64,000 bases of DNA. It comes from Kaistia sp. 32K. Its GTDB lineage: Bacteria; Pseudomonadota; Alphaproteobacteria; Rhizobiales; Kaistiaceae. The stretch is taken from assembly GCF_016629525.1 (NCBI RefSeq), contig NZ_AP024269.1, forward strand, positions 558,001 through 622,000, in the 5' to 3' direction. Below the pieces are notes generated by a model, which did not search any database, had not been told where the DNA came from, and saw only the letters and a program-made list of their open reading frames with translations. Positions 26,770-35,888 of this stretch are shown here, piece after piece (positions within the stretch are counted from its first letter, which is position 1; every line of letters starts with the position of its first letter). Both the position numbers and the translations under genes were made by a program.

Positions 26770-27368
26770 TGTCCGCCCCCGTCATCACCGCCGGCTTCGC
26801 CGATCCCGTCATCGAGGCGCAGGCGCATTTCCACGCCCTGATGGACGCGCTGGCGCGCCCGGGATCGATCCAGCCGTTCCCGGCCGCCGTCGACGCGCCG
26901 GCGCCGCTGACCCCGGAGCTCGCGGCAACAGCGCTGACGCTTGTCGATCACGAGACGACGCTCTGGCTCGATGGTCCGCTGGCCGCGTCGAAGTCGGTTG
27001 TCGACTATCTCCGCTTCCACACCGGCGCCCGCATCGTCGCCGAGCCGTCCGAGGCCGCCTTCGCGCTGGTCACGGACGTCGCCGCCATGCCGCGCCTCGC
27101 CGACTTCGCGCAAGGCTCGGACGAATATCCCGACCGCTCGACGACGATCGTCGTCGCAGCCGACGGGATCGTGCCCGAGGGCGCGCTGGAACTCGCCGGC
27201 CCCGGCATTCGCGACCGCGCCCGCATCGGGCTTGCGCCGGTGCCGGCCGATTTCATCGCCCAGCTCGCCGCCAACCGGGCGCAGTTCCCGCGCGGCGTCG
27301 ATCTCGTCTTCACTTCACGCCGCCAGGTCGCCGCGCTGCCGCGCACGACCCTCGTTTCGGAGGTCTGA
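26769..27368 (+). CDS. phnH: C-P lyase subunit PhnH
   Basis: 199 residues (E. coli PhnH is 194). Recognised by the N-terminal HFHALMDALARPGSIQPF, the central LVDHETTLWLDG, and DEYPDRSTTIVVAADG, then GPGIRDRARIGLAPVPADF. It is a structural partner in the C-P lyase core and resembles PLP-dependent transferases in fold but lacks the cofactor lysine. I start at the ATG at 26769, overlapping the phnG stop; a TTG at 26766 is less likely. Confidence 0.94.
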   Translation: MSAPVITAGFADPVIEAQAHFHALMDALARPGSIQPFPAAVDAPAPLTPELAATALTLVDHETTLWLDGPLAASKSVVDYLRFHTGARIVAEPSEAAFALVTDVAAMPRLADFAQGSDEYPDRSTTIVVAADGIVPEGALELAGPGIRDRARIGLAPVPADFIAQLAANRAQFPRGVDLVFTSRRQVAALPRTTLVSEV

Positions 27369-27370
27369 TC

Positions 27371-28465
27371 ATGTATGTCGCCGTCAAGGGTGGCGAGCAG
27401 GCGATCGACAACGCGCATACGCTGCTGGCGCACGAGCGTCGCGGCCCCGTCTCGATCCCCGACCTCTCGCCCGACCAGATCGAGAGCCAGCTGGCGCTCG
27501 CCGTCGACCGCGTCATGGCCGAGGGTTCGCTCTACGACCCGGCGCTGGCCGCGCTCGCCATCAAGCAGGCGCGCGGCGACCTGATCGAGGCGATCTTCCT
27601 CGTCCGCGCCTTCCGCACCACGCTGCCGCGCTTCGGCCATGCCGAGCCGGTCGAGACCGGCGCGATGGCGATCGAGCGCCGCATCTCCGCGACCTTCAAG
27701 GACCTGCCCGGCGGACAGGTGCTCGGCCCGACCTTCGACTATACCCACCGCCTGATCGATTTCCTGCTCGCCGCCGGCGTCGAGCCGCCGGCACCGGCAG
27801 AGGTCGCGACCGAACAGGAAGCTTCCCCTCGCGTGACGGATCTGCTCGACGGCGAGGGCCTGATCGAGCAGGAGTTTCGCGCCGATGACGCGGAAGTCGG
27901 GGATCTGACCCGCGCGCCGCTCGATTTCCCGGCCGATCGCGACCTGCGCCTGCAGGCGCTCGCCCGCGGCGACGAGGGCTTCCTGCTGGCGCTCGGCTAT
28001 TCGACCCAGCGCGGCTATGGCCGCACCCATCCCTTCGTCGGCGAGATCCGCTTCGGCGAGGTGATGGCCGAATTCGTGCCGGAGGAGCTCGGCTTCGCCG
28101 TGCCGCTCGGCCCCGTGGCGCTGACCGAGTGCCAGATGGTCAACCAGTTCCGCGGCTCCGCCGCGCTGCCGCCGCAGTTCACAAGGGGCTATGGCCTGGT
28201 GTTCGGCCAGAGCGAGCGCAAGGCGATGTCGATGTCGCTGGTCGACCGGGCGCTGCGCACCCGCGAGTTCGGCGAGGACGTCACCGCCCCGGCGCAGGAC
28301 GAGGAATTCGTGCTGTCGCATTGCGACAACGTCCAGGCGACCGGCTTCGTCGAGCATCTGAAGCTGCCGCACTATGTCGATTTCCAGGCCGAGCTCGGGC
28401 TCGTCCGCAAGATGCGCGCCCAATACGAAGCGCGCCAGCAAGAGCTGAAGGAGGCGGCGGAATGA
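27371..28465 (+). CDS. phnI: C-P lyase subunit PhnI
   Basis: 364 residues. PhnI exchanges the adenine of ATP for the phosphonate with PhnG, H and L. Family hallmarks: MYVAVKGGEQAIDNAH, QIESQLALAVDRVMAEGSLYDPALAALAIKQARGD in pieces, RISATFKDLPGGQVLGPTFDYTHRL, and the C-terminal LSHCDNVQATGFVEHLKLPHYVDF. It is coupled to phnJ by a 4-bp ATGA overlap. Confidence 0.96.
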   Translation: MYVAVKGGEQAIDNAHTLLAHERRGPVSIPDLSPDQIESQLALAVDRVMAEGSLYDPALAALAIKQARGDLIEAIFLVRAFRTTLPRFGHAEPVETGAMAIERRISATFKDLPGGQVLGPTFDYTHRLIDFLLAAGVEPPAPAEVATEQEASPRVTDLLDGEGLIEQEFRADDAEVGDLTRAPLDFPADRDLRLQALARGDEGFLLALGYSTQRGYGRTHPFVGEIRFGEVMAEFVPEELGFAVPLGPVALTECQMVNQFRGSAALPPQFTRGYGLVFGQSERKAMSMSLVDRALRTREFGEDVTAPAQDEEFVLSHCDNVQATGFVEHLKLPHYVDFQAELGLVRKMRAQYEARQQELKEAAE

Positions 28466-29346
28466 GCGCCGTGGCAGCGCCGCAGGCGAGCGGCTACAAC
28501 TTCGCCTATCTCGACGAGCAGACCAAACGGATGATCCGCCGCGCGATCCTGAAGGGGATCGCGATCCCCGGCTATCAGGTGCCGTTTGCCAGCCGCGAAA
28601 TGCCGATGCCCTATGGCTGGGGCACCGGCGGCGTGCAGGTGACGGCGGCGATCATCGGCCCGGACGATGTGCTGAAGGTGATCGACCAAGGCTCGGACGA
28701 CACCACCAACGCCGTCTCGATCCGGAAGTTCTTTGCCAGGACCGCCGGCGTCGCGACGACGACGGAGACGAAGGCCGCGACCATCATCCAGACGCGCCAT
28801 CGCATCCCGGAGCAGCGGCTGACGGCCAGGCAGACCATCGTCTACCAGGTGCCGATCCCCGAGCCGCTGCGCTTCTTGGAGCCGCGCGAGACCGAAACGC
28901 GAAAACTGCATGCGCTCGCCGATTACGGGCTGATGCATGTGAAGCTCTACGAGGACATCGCAAGGCACGGCCACATCGCCACCACCTACGACTATCCGGT
29001 CGAGGTCGCGGATCGCTACGTGATGAACCCGTCGCCGACGCCGAAATTCGACAATCCGAAGATGCACATGTCGGAGGCGCTGCAATTGTTCGGCGCCGGC
29101 CGCGAGAAGCGCATCTACGCCGTGCCGCCCTTCACCAAGGTGCGGAGCCTCGATTTCGAGGATCATCCGTTCGAGGTGCAGAAGTTCGACAAGCCCTGCG
29201 CGCTCTGCGCCGCGACCAATGTCTATCTCGACGAGGTCGTGCTCGACGATCGCGGCGGGCGGATGTTTGTCTGCTCTGACTCCGACTTCTGCGAGGAGCG
29301 CCGGGCCGAGGGCCATCGCGGCGAGCTTTCGGGGGAGGCGGCATGA
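28462..29346 (+). CDS. phnJ: C-P lyase radical-SAM subunit PhnJ
   Basis: 294 residues; cleaves the C-P bond using a 4Fe-4S cluster and S-adenosylmethionine, releasing 5'-deoxyadenosine and methionine. The atypical cluster motif Cx2Cx21C is intact (C246, C249, C271), followed by C277 at the spacing of the catalytic thiyl cysteine of E. coli PhnJ. Other signatures are YAYLDEQTKRMIRR-type N-terminus (here FAYLDEQTKRMIRR), MPYGWGTGGVQVT and SDDTTNAVSIRKFF. All four cysteines are present, so the enzyme should be active. Confidence 0.97.
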   Translation: MSAVAAPQASGYNFAYLDEQTKRMIRRAILKGIAIPGYQVPFASREMPMPYGWGTGGVQVTAAIIGPDDVLKVIDQGSDDTTNAVSIRKFFARTAGVATTTETKAATIIQTRHRIPEQRLTARQTIVYQVPIPEPLRFLEPRETETRKLHALADYGLMHVKLYEDIARHGHIATTYDYPVEVADRYVMNPSPTPKFDNPKMHMSEALQLFGAGREKRIYAVPPFTKVRSLDFEDHPFEVQKFDKPCALCAATNVYLDEVVLDDRGGRMFVCSDSDFCEERRAEGHRGELSGEAA

Positions 29347-29843
29347 TGGCCGACGTCTCCGTCCGCAAGGCGACCGAAGCCGACCTGCCGGCGCTGCTCG
29401 CGCTCTATGCGCAGCCGGATTTCAACAATGGCCGCGTCACCACGCTCGAAGTGGCGCAGGCGACGCTCGCCCGCATGGCGACCTATCCGGATTTCGCCGC
29501 CTATTGCGCCGAGATCGACGGCGAGATCGTCGGCACCTTCTCGCTGATGGTGATCGACAATCTCGCGCATTGGGGCATGAGCTCGGCGCTGGTCGAGAAC
29601 GTCGTCGTTGCCAACGGCCATCAGGGCGCGGGCATCGGCCGCGCCATGATCCGGCAGGCGTTCCGGCTGGCGGAGGAGAAGGGCGCTTACAAGGTGGCGC
29701 TTTCCTCCAACATCAAGTCGACCAAGGCGCACGCCTTCTACGAGAGCCTCGGCTTCGAGAAATACGGCTTCAGCTTCAGGCTGGAGCCGGTGGTCGGCGA
29801 TCGCGCCCTTCAGGTTGAACTCATTGACGGAGCCGCATCATGA
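29343..29843 (+). CDS. GNAT acetyltransferase inside the phn operon, possible PhnO analogue
   Basis: 166 residues with a single GNAT domain: VRKATEADLPALLALY at the start, VENVVVANGHQGAGIGRAMIRQA (the acetyl-CoA loop, QGAGIG), and SSNIKSTKAHAFYESLGFEKYGFSF. The layout resembles PhnO, which acetylates aminoalkylphosphonates, but the gene sits between phnJ and phnK with 4-bp overlaps on both sides rather than in the E. coli position. A role in acetylating amino-phosphonates or their breakdown products is likely but unproven, so no symbol is given. Confidence 0.75.
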   Translation: MMADVSVRKATEADLPALLALYAQPDFNNGRVTTLEVAQATLARMATYPDFAAYCAEIDGEIVGTFSLMVIDNLAHWGMSSALVENVVVANGHQGAGIGRAMIRQAFRLAEEKGAYKVALSSNIKSTKAHAFYESLGFEKYGFSFRLEPVVGDRALQVELIDGAAS

Positions 29844-30628
29844 CGGCCAATCTGAACGACAAGCCGCTGCTTTCGGCCCGCGGTCTCGGCAAGCATTACG
29901 GCCAGCGGCTCGGCTGCCGCGATGTGAACTTCGACCTCTACGAGGGCGAGGTGCTCGCCGTGGTCGGCGAATCCGGTTCCGGCAAGTCGACCCTGCTCGG
30001 CCTGCTCGCGACCGAACTCGCCCCCACCGCCGGCGCCGTGCACTACCGCATGCGCGACGGCGAGACGCGGAACTTGTTCGATCTCTCCGAGGCCGATCGC
30101 CGCTTCCTGCTCCGTACCGACTGGGGCTTCGTCCGCCAGGACGCCCGCGACGGCCTGCGCATGGGCGTCTCGGCCGGCGGCAATGTCGGCGAGCGGCTGA
30201 TGGCGGTCGGCGGCCGGCATTATGGCCGCATCCGCGACACAGCGAGCGACTGGCTCGGCCGCGTCGAGATCGAGCCGGAGCGGATCGACGATCTGCCGAA
30301 GAGCTTCTCCGGCGGCATGCGGCAGCGCCTGCAGATCGCCCGCAACCTCGTCACCCATCCTCGCCTCGTCTTCATGGACGAGCCGACCTCGAGCCTCGAC
30401 GTCTCGGTGCAGGCGCGCCTGCTCGACCTGATCCGCGGCCTCGTCGCCGAGCTCGGCCTCGCGGTCATCATCGTTACGCACGACCTCGCCGTCGCCCGCC
30501 TGCTGTCGCACCGGATCATGGTGATGCGGCAGGGAAGGGTGATCGAGACCGGCCTCACCGACCAGGTGCTGGACGATCCGCGCGAGGCCTACACCCAGCT
30601 TCTCGTCTCCTCGGTGCTCGCAGCATGA
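29840..30628 (+). CDS. phnK: C-P lyase ABC-type ATPase PhnK
   Basis: 262 residues. Walker A GESGSGKST at 43-51, signature FSGGMRQRLQIARNL, Walker B LVFMDEPTSSLD, switch His in VTHDLAVA. In the known C-P lyase complex PhnK docks on PhnJ and is not a transporter ATPase. Starts within the GNAT stop (ATGA) and overlaps phnL at its end, so all these subunits are translationally coupled. Confidence 0.95.
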   Translation: MTANLNDKPLLSARGLGKHYGQRLGCRDVNFDLYEGEVLAVVGESGSGKSTLLGLLATELAPTAGAVHYRMRDGETRNLFDLSEADRRFLLRTDWGFVRQDARDGLRMGVSAGGNVGERLMAVGGRHYGRIRDTASDWLGRVEIEPERIDDLPKSFSGGMRQRLQIARNLVTHPRLVFMDEPTSSLDVSVQARLLDLIRGLVAELGLAVIIVTHDLAVARLLSHRIMVMRQGRVIETGLTDQVLDDPREAYTQLLVSSVLAA

Positions 30629-31332
30629 CCCAGAATCTCGTCAGCCTCGAAGGCGTCTCCAAGGCCTTCACGCTGCACCTGCGCGACGGTCTTAGGATCA
30701 GCGTCGTCGACAATGTCTCCTTCGCGGTCCAGCCCGGCGAATGCGTCGTGCTGGGCGGCCCCTCCGGCGCCGGCAAATCGTCGATCCTCAAGATGATCTA
30801 CGGCAACTACCGCTGCGATCACGGCCGCATTCTCGTTCGCGATGGCGACGAGCTGGTCGATGTCGCCACTGCCGAGCCGCGCCGCATCCTGGCGCTGCGC
30901 GGCTCGGTGATGGGCTATGTCAGCCAGTTCCTGCGCGTCATTCCCCGCGTCTCCGCGCTCGACATCGTCGCCGGTGCCGCGACCGACAGCGGCGTCAGCC
31001 GCGCCGAGGCCTGGAGCCGGGCCGAGCGTCTGCTGACGCTCCTCAACGTGCCGGAGCGGCTCTGGAGCCTGCCGCCGGCGACCTTCTCCGGCGGCGAGCA
31101 GCAGCGCGTCAACATCGCGCGCGGCCTCGCCGCCGACCGGCCGATCCTGCTCCTCGACGAGCCGACCGCCTCGCTCGACGCCGCCAACCGCGCCGTCGTG
31201 GTGCGGCTGATCGAGGAGAAGAAGCGCGCGGGAACCGCCATCATCGGCATCTTCCACGACGAGGACGTCCGCGATCACGTCGCCGACCGCATCGTCGACG
31301 TCACGGAATTCGCCGCCTCCAGGGCGGCCTGA
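30625..31332 (+). CDS. phnL: C-P lyase ABC-type ATPase PhnL
   Basis: 235 residues. Walker A GGPSGAGKSS at 43-52, PhnL-type VSQFLRVIPRVSALDIV, signature FSGGEQQRVNIARGL, Walker B LLLDEPTASLD, and HDEDVRDHVADR near the C-terminus. PhnL takes part with PhnG, H and I in forming the phosphonylated ribose triphosphate. 31 bp separate it from phnM. Confidence 0.95.
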   Translation: MTQNLVSLEGVSKAFTLHLRDGLRISVVDNVSFAVQPGECVVLGGPSGAGKSSILKMIYGNYRCDHGRILVRDGDELVDVATAEPRRILALRGSVMGYVSQFLRVIPRVSALDIVAGAATDSGVSRAEAWSRAERLLTLLNVPERLWSLPPATFSGGEQQRVNIARGLAADRPILLLDEPTASLDAANRAVVVRLIEEKKRAGTAIIGIFHDEDVRDHVADRIVDVTEFAASRAA

Positions 31333-31363
31333 GCGGCAAAGCCTGCAAGCAAACGAGATCGAA

Positions 31364-32524
31364 ATGACCGAACCGACCGAATTTCTGATCGAAAACGCCA
31401 GCCTCGTCCTGCCCGACCGGGTGGTGGAGACCGGCTGGATCGCCATTGCCGGCGGCAAGATCGCCGAGATCGGCGAGGGCAAGGCGCCGGAGCGCGGCCT
31501 TGACGTCCAGGGCGACACGATCGTGCCCGGCCTCGTCGAGCTGCACACCGACCATCTGGAGGCGCATTTCGCGCCGCGTCCGCATGTGCGCTGGCACGCG
31601 CTTTCTTCCGTCATGGCCTATGACGCACAGATCGCGGCGGCCGGCATCACCACCGTGTTCGATTCGCTCCGTGCCGGCTCCGACGCCGACTCCGCCTCGA
31701 TCGGCACCGATCTGGCGCAGCTTGCCGCCGCGATTGCGGAAGCGCGCGCGACCGGCCATCTCCGCGTCGATCACCGCACGCATCTGCGCTGCGAGATCGC
31801 CTGCGAGGACGTTTTGGAGCATGTCGAGGCCTATGCCGCGCAATACCCCGTCCACATGATGTCGCTGATGGACCACACGCCCGGCCAGCGCCAGTTCAAG
31901 GATCTCGAGACCTGGCGGCGCTACTACATGCGCAAGAAGCCGATGTCGGACGAGGAAGTGAACCGCTTCGTCGGCAACCGGCTGGCGCTGCACGCCAACA
32001 ATGCCGGGCCGAACCGGCTGCGTCTCGTCGAGATCGCGGCCGAGACCGGCGCGGTGCTGGCGAGCCACGACGACGCGACGATCGCGCATGCCGAGGAAGC
32101 CGTCGAGAACGGCGTCGGCCTCGCCGAGTTCCCGACCACGATCGAGGCGGCGGAAGCGCTGCACCAGGCCGGCATCAGCGTCATGATGGGCGGACCGAAT
32201 GTCGTGCGTGGCGGCTCGCATTCCGGAAATGTCGCAGCCGAAGAGCTCGCGCGCGCCGGCGTTCTGGATATTCTGTCGTCGGATTACGTGCCTGCGAGTC
32301 TCCTGATGTCCGCCTTCGAACTGCCGCGCCGGATTCCCGGCATCGACCTTGCCACCGCCATTCGCACCGTGACGCTGACGCCGGCGCGCACCACCGGCCT
32401 GACCGATCGCGGCGCCATCGAGACCGGCCTGCGCGCCGATCTCGTCCGCGTCCATGTCAGCGGCGGCGAAAGCCCGACGCCGATCGTGCGCCAGGTCTGG
32501 CGCGAAGGGCAGCGGGTCTCGTGA
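31364..32524 (+). CDS. phnM: Alpha-D-ribose 1-methylphosphonate 5-triphosphate diphosphatase PhnM
   Basis: 386-residue amidohydrolase-superfamily enzyme that removes pyrophosphate from the phosphonylated ribose triphosphate. Metal-site motif ELHTDHLEAHF with H61, H64 and H68, then LMDHTPGQRQF, ASHDDAT, and the family-specific GGPNVVRGGSHSGNV and LSSDYVPASLL. It is in the usual position after phnL. Confidence 0.95.
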   Translation: MTEPTEFLIENASLVLPDRVVETGWIAIAGGKIAEIGEGKAPERGLDVQGDTIVPGLVELHTDHLEAHFAPRPHVRWHALSSVMAYDAQIAAAGITTVFDSLRAGSDADSASIGTDLAQLAAAIAEARATGHLRVDHRTHLRCEIACEDVLEHVEAYAAQYPVHMMSLMDHTPGQRQFKDLETWRRYYMRKKPMSDEEVNRFVGNRLALHANNAGPNRLRLVEIAAETGAVLASHDDATIAHAEEAVENGVGLAEFPTTIEAAEALHQAGISVMMGGPNVVRGGSHSGNVAAEELARAGVLDILSSDYVPASLLMSAFELPRRIPGIDLATAIRTVTLTPARTTGLTDRGAIETGLRADLVRVHVSGGESPTPIVRQVWREGQRVS

Positions 32525-32531
32525 GGCGGTG

Positions 32532-33083
32532 ATGGGCAAGGGCGTTCTCGTCGCGGTGGTCGGCCCGAGCGGGGTCGGCAAGGACACGCTGATCGGCCAC
32601 GCCAGGGCGGCGCTGGCGGAGGAAGACGGCTTCGTCTTCGTCCGCCGGCTCGTCACGCGCGGCGAGAATGCGTTCGAGGATCACGACACGCTGGACGAGG
32701 CCGCATTCGCCGAGGGCGTCGAGAGCGGCCGCTTCCCGGTGTCCTGGCGCGCGCATGGCCTCGGCTATGCGCTTCCCGCCGCGACGCTCGACGCGATCGC
32801 GGCCGGCGCCGTCGTCATCTGCAATTTTTCACGCGGTGCGATCGCTGCCGCGCGCGAGCGCTTTCCCGCCGTGCGCGTGGTGGCGATCTCCGCGCCGGAC
32901 GCGATCCTCGCGGCTCGCCTGATCGCGCGTGGCCGCGAGACCGAACAGGGCGTCGCCGCCCGCCTCGCCCGCGAGGCGATCTGCGCGCGCGAGATCGATC
33001 CCGACCTGACGATCGTCAACGACCGCCCGATCGAGCAGTCGGGAGGTGAACTGGTGGCGTATCTCCGGAGCCTGCGGGGGTGA
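32532..33083 (+). CDS. phnN: Ribose 1,5-bisphosphokinase PhnN
   Basis: 183 residues. P-loop GPSGVGKDT at 11-19 and guanylate-kinase-like features FVRRLVTR, WRAHGLGYALP, VICNFSRGAI. PhnN phosphorylates ribose 1,5-bisphosphate to PRPP at the end of the C-P lyase route. It starts 7 bp after phnM at an ATG with GAGGCGGTG upstream. It appears to be the last gene of the operon; no phnP homologue is present in the window. Confidence 0.92.
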   Translation: MGKGVLVAVVGPSGVGKDTLIGHARAALAEEDGFVFVRRLVTRGENAFEDHDTLDEAAFAEGVESGRFPVSWRAHGLGYALPAATLDAIAAGAVVICNFSRGAIAAARERFPAVRVVAISAPDAILAARLIARGRETEQGVAARLAREAICAREIDPDLTIVNDRPIEQSGGELVAYLRSLRG

Positions 33084-33145
33084 GTGGGATTGGGGGGCGG
33101 GCCGGAGTTGTCCGCCGGCCCGTTCCCGAACGCTGTTCGCCCTCA

Positions 33146-33198
33146 ACCATCATCCTGAGGTATCAGGCGAAGCCGGGCCTCGAAGGAGGGTCCAGGGA
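33146..33198. repeat. Dispersed intergenic repeat (family A' copy)
   Basis: CATCATCCTGAGG...GGCGAAGCCGGGCCTCGAAGGAGG, in pieces, downstream of phnN. The same element occurs in reverse orientation at 49253-49308. It contains an internal GGCGAAGCC/GGGCTTCGCC-type stem and may end the phn transcript. Confidence 0.65.
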
Positions 33199-33218
33199 AC
33201 AATTCTGCCGGCCGATCC

Positions 33219-33851
33219 CTAGAACCGCCGCGCCATGGTGAGGCTGCCCGCCGGCAGATCGTCCGAGATCACCTCCGCGAAGCCGAGCTTTTCGTAGAAG
33301 GCGATGGCGCGGTCGTTCTGCGGGTGGACGTCGAGATGCATGCCGGGCGAGCCGGCTGCCGCGAGCGCGTCCATCAGATGCTGGAAGCCGCGCTTGCCCC
33401 AGCCCTGGCCGCGCGCTTCGGGCAAAAAGTCGATATGGCCGTGCGAGGGGAAGGCGTGCAGCGCCGGCGGATAGGCGTAGGGCGGATGGTGGAGGCGGTG
33501 GCGCACCCAGTCACTGCCGCGCCAGAGGCTCTCGTCGGCTCCCGGATCGCGGATGCGTCGACGCAAACCCGGCAGCCAGTCGCGTTCCATCCGCCGATAG
33601 AAATCCGGCGTGTCGAGCGCGCCCATGATGTAGCCGGCGACGCCGTCCGGGCCGTCGAGCACGAAGGCGAGCTCGGGCTCGAGCACCAGATAGGGGCCGA
33701 TGAACATGTGGCCGAGCGCGTCGGGATCGTCCTCGCGCGCCGTGGCGTCCTGCCCCGCGTCGCCGGTGCGCAGGCAGACCCGGTAGACGGCCGGCATATC
33801 GGCGAGGTCGGCCTTGCGCAGCCGGAACGCGCCGCTGGATACGGCCGTCAT
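33219..33851 (-). CDS. GNAT family N-acetyltransferase
   Basis: 210 residues. FRLRKADLADMPAVYRVCLRTGDAG at the N-terminus, HIDFLPEARGQGWGKRGFQHLMDAL with the acetyl-CoA loop, and HLDVHPQNDRAIAFYEKLGFAEV. The HIDFLPEARGQG form is shared with acetyltransferase domains associated with bacterial O-GlcNAcase-like proteins. Substrate unknown. It is convergent with the phn operon and separated from it by a dispersed repeat, so it is probably a separate unit. Confidence 0.85.
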   Translation of the reverse strand: MTAVSSGAFRLRKADLADMPAVYRVCLRTGDAGQDATAREDDPDALGHMFIGPYLVLEPELAFVLDGPDGVAGYIMGALDTPDFYRRMERDWLPGLRRRIRDPGADESLWRGSDWVRHRLHHPPYAYPPALHAFPSHGHIDFLPEARGQGWGKRGFQHLMDALAAAGSPGMHLDVHPQNDRAIAFYEKLGFAEVISDDLPAGSLTMARRF

Positions 33852-33903
33852 GAGTGAACTCCGTTCTTCACCTCCCTAAGGGAGAATCTTTGCAGCCCAC
33901 TGT

Positions 33904-34034
33904 CCTCATCATCCTGAGGAGGCCTGAAGGGCCGTCTCGAAGGACGCAGAGCGATCGTGCAGCTGAAATCTTGCCCCAAGGTCGTGCGTCCTTCGAGACG
34001 GCTTGCTGCCGCAAGCCTCCTCAGGATGATTGAC
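33904..34034. repeat. Inverted pair of dispersed repeats, family A
   Basis: CATCATCCTGAGGAGGC...GTCTCGAAGGACGC (33907-33949) recurs as its reverse complement at 33985-34030 (TGCGTCCTTCGAGAC...CCTCCTCAGGATGAT), leaving a 35-bp centre. It fills most of the 258 bp between the GNAT and SDR genes. Confidence 0.75.
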
Positions 34035-34109
34035 ATCGGGGCCCGCACAACTCAAGGGTTCCAAGAGAAGCGCCGAGGCTTGAGCCTCGGCTTATTCTCG
34101 CGCCGCGCC

Positions 34110-34853
34110 TCAGGCGAGCGTGCGGCCGCCGTTTACCGCGAAGGTCTGGCCGGTGATGAAGTCGGCGGCTGGCGAGGCCAGGAAGGCGACGATGCCGGCG
34201 ATGTCCTCCGGCACGCCCTGATGGCCGAGCGGCACCAGGCGGCGATAATCCTCGAGCTCGTCGACCGTCGTGTCGGCGTGGCGCTCGACCGGGATGAAGC
34301 CCGGCGCGACGAGGTTGACCGTGATGCTCTCCGGGCCGAGCTCGCGGGCCCAGGAGCGCGTCAGGCCGACCATGGCGGCCTTGGCGGCGACGTAGTGGCC
34401 GAAGATCGGATTGCCCATGTCGACCACTTCGGAGCCGATATTGATGACGCGGCCGGCGCGCCGCGTCCGCCAGTCGGGCAGCACCGTCTGCAACAGGAGC
34501 AGCGGCGCCTTGACGAAGAAGCGCAGCTGGTCGAGGTGGTCGTCCCAGGTCTGTTCCTCGATCGGGATCAGCGGCTGCGGGCCGGTGGCGTTGTTGACGA
34601 TGAGGTCGACCGGGCCGAGCTGGCGGGTGATCTCGGCGATGCCGTGGCGGACGCTGGCCTTGTCCGTGACGTCGAACTTGAAGGCCGCGGCCTGTCCGCC
34701 GGGGCTGGTGATGGCGTCGACGACGCTGCCGGCGCCGATGTCGTCATGCGCGAAGTTGACGGCGACCGTCCAGCCGGCGCCGCCGAGCCCCTTTGCGATC
34801 GCTGCGCCAAGCCCGCGTGAAGCGCCGGTGACGAGTGCAATTCCCACGATCAT
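34110..34853 (-). CDS. Short-chain dehydrogenase/reductase, FabG-like
   Basis: 247 residues, a classical SDR: TGASRGLG (9-16) cofactor loop, NNAT at 87-90, catalytic S141 in NIGSEV, and Y154/K158 in YVAAK; C-terminal GQTFAVNGG. The pattern is that of 3-oxoacyl-ACP reductase-like enzymes, but many such proteins oxidise sugars or alcohols and the substrate cannot be read here. A strong CGGGAGG ribosome site precedes the ATG. It appears monocistronic. Confidence 0.88.
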   Translation of the reverse strand: MIVGIALVTGASRGLGAAIAKGLGGAGWTVAVNFAHDDIGAGSVVDAITSPGGQAAAFKFDVTDKASVRHGIAEITRQLGPVDLIVNNATGPQPLIPIEEQTWDDHLDQLRFFVKAPLLLLQTVLPDWRTRRAGRVINIGSEVVDMGNPIFGHYVAAKAAMVGLTRSWARELGPESITVNLVAPGFIPVERHADTTVDELEDYRRLVPLGHQGVPEDIAGIVAFLASPAADFITGQTFAVNGGRTLA

Positions 34854-34955
34854 CCTCCCGAAATGACGCCCGCCCTGGGATTCGTGCGGGCCGCCGCCGA
34901 TCGAAGCACAGGCGGCCGGGATTGTCTCCCGACTTCTTAGCCGGGTAGGGGGCGC

Positions 34956-35888
34956 CTATTCGACAGTGGCCGCGACCGGCACCTCGAAGATCGTGCCGGA
35001 GACCATGTTTCGGCCGGCGGCCTTGGCGATGTAGAGCTGCTCGTCGGCGGCCCGGATCCAGGCTTCCGGCGGCGCGCCCGGGACGCAGGGCGCCGTGGCG
35101 ACGCCGATCGAGACCGAGACGGTCGGCGCCGCCTCGGAGCCCGAATGCGGGATGTTCAGCGCCTCGACCCGCTCGCGGATGCCGCGCGCGATCTCCATCG
35201 CCTCCTCGAAGCGGGCTTCCGGCAGAACGCAGGCGAACTCCTCGCCGCCATAGCGCACGGTCAGGTCGCTGCCGTGGCGCACGGCCCGGTTCAGCGCCGC
35301 CGCCACCATGGTCAGGCAGCGGTCGCCGGCCGTGTGGCCGTAGAGGTCGTTGAAGCGCTTGAAGAAGTCGATGTCGAGGATGATCACCGACAGCAGCCCG
35401 CCGCTGAGCGAGAGGCGGGCGGTCTCGACGTTGAGCGTCCGTTCCAGCCGGCGGCGGTTGCCGAGGCCGGTGAGCGCGTCGGTCACCGCCAGCTTGGCGA
35501 GGTCGTCGCGCAGCCGCTTCATCTCCAGATGGTTCCTCACGCGGGCGCGCACGACCACCGGCGAGATCGGCTTGTGGATGTAGTCGATCGCGCCGAGTTC
35601 CAGCCCCCGCACCTCGGCCTCCTGGTCGCCCAGCGCCGTGGTGAAAATCACCGGCACGTCGGCGAGCAGCGGATCGTTCTTGATCTGGGTGCAGACGTCA
35701 TAGCCGTCGGTGCCCGGCATCAGGATGTCGAGCAGGATGAGATCGGGCAGGGCGGTGCGGGCGATCGCGAGCGCTTCCTCGCCGGACGTCGCGAAATAGA
35801 TGTCGTGATCCTCCTCGAGCACGGCGCTGAGGATCTCGATGTTGCTGACTTCGTCATCGACGAGGAGGATCGATGGCCGCTCGCTCAA
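34956..35888 (-). CDS. Response-regulator diguanylate cyclase (REC-GGDEF)
   Basis: 310 residues. Receiver domain 1-120 with DD at 11-12, phosphoacceptor D54 ([10 protein letters not shown]) and K106 (YIHKP). The GGDEF domain begins at [11 protein letters not shown] (136-146) and carries an intact GGEEF at 214-218, so c-di-GMP synthesis is expected. The inhibitory RxxD site is HGSD (205-208), so product feedback may be weak. The ATG overlaps the end of the hybrid kinase gene by 4 bp, indicating that the two are a phosphorelay pair (PleD/WspR-like output). Confidence 0.93.
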   Translation of the reverse strand: MSERPSILLVDDEVSNIEILSAVLEEDHDIYFATSGEEALAIARTALPDLILLDILMPGTDGYDVCTQIKNDPLLADVPVIFTTALGDQEAEVRGLELGAIDYIHKPISPVVVRARVRNHLEMKRLRDDLAKLAVTDALTGLGNRRRLERTLNVETARLSLSGGLLSVIILDIDFFKRFNDLYGHTAGDRCLTMVAAALNRAVRHGSDLTVRYGGEEFACVLPEARFEEAMEIARGIRERVEALNIPHSGSEAAPTVSVSIGVATAPCVPGAPPEAWIRAADEQLYIAKAAGRNMVSGTIFEVPVAATVE

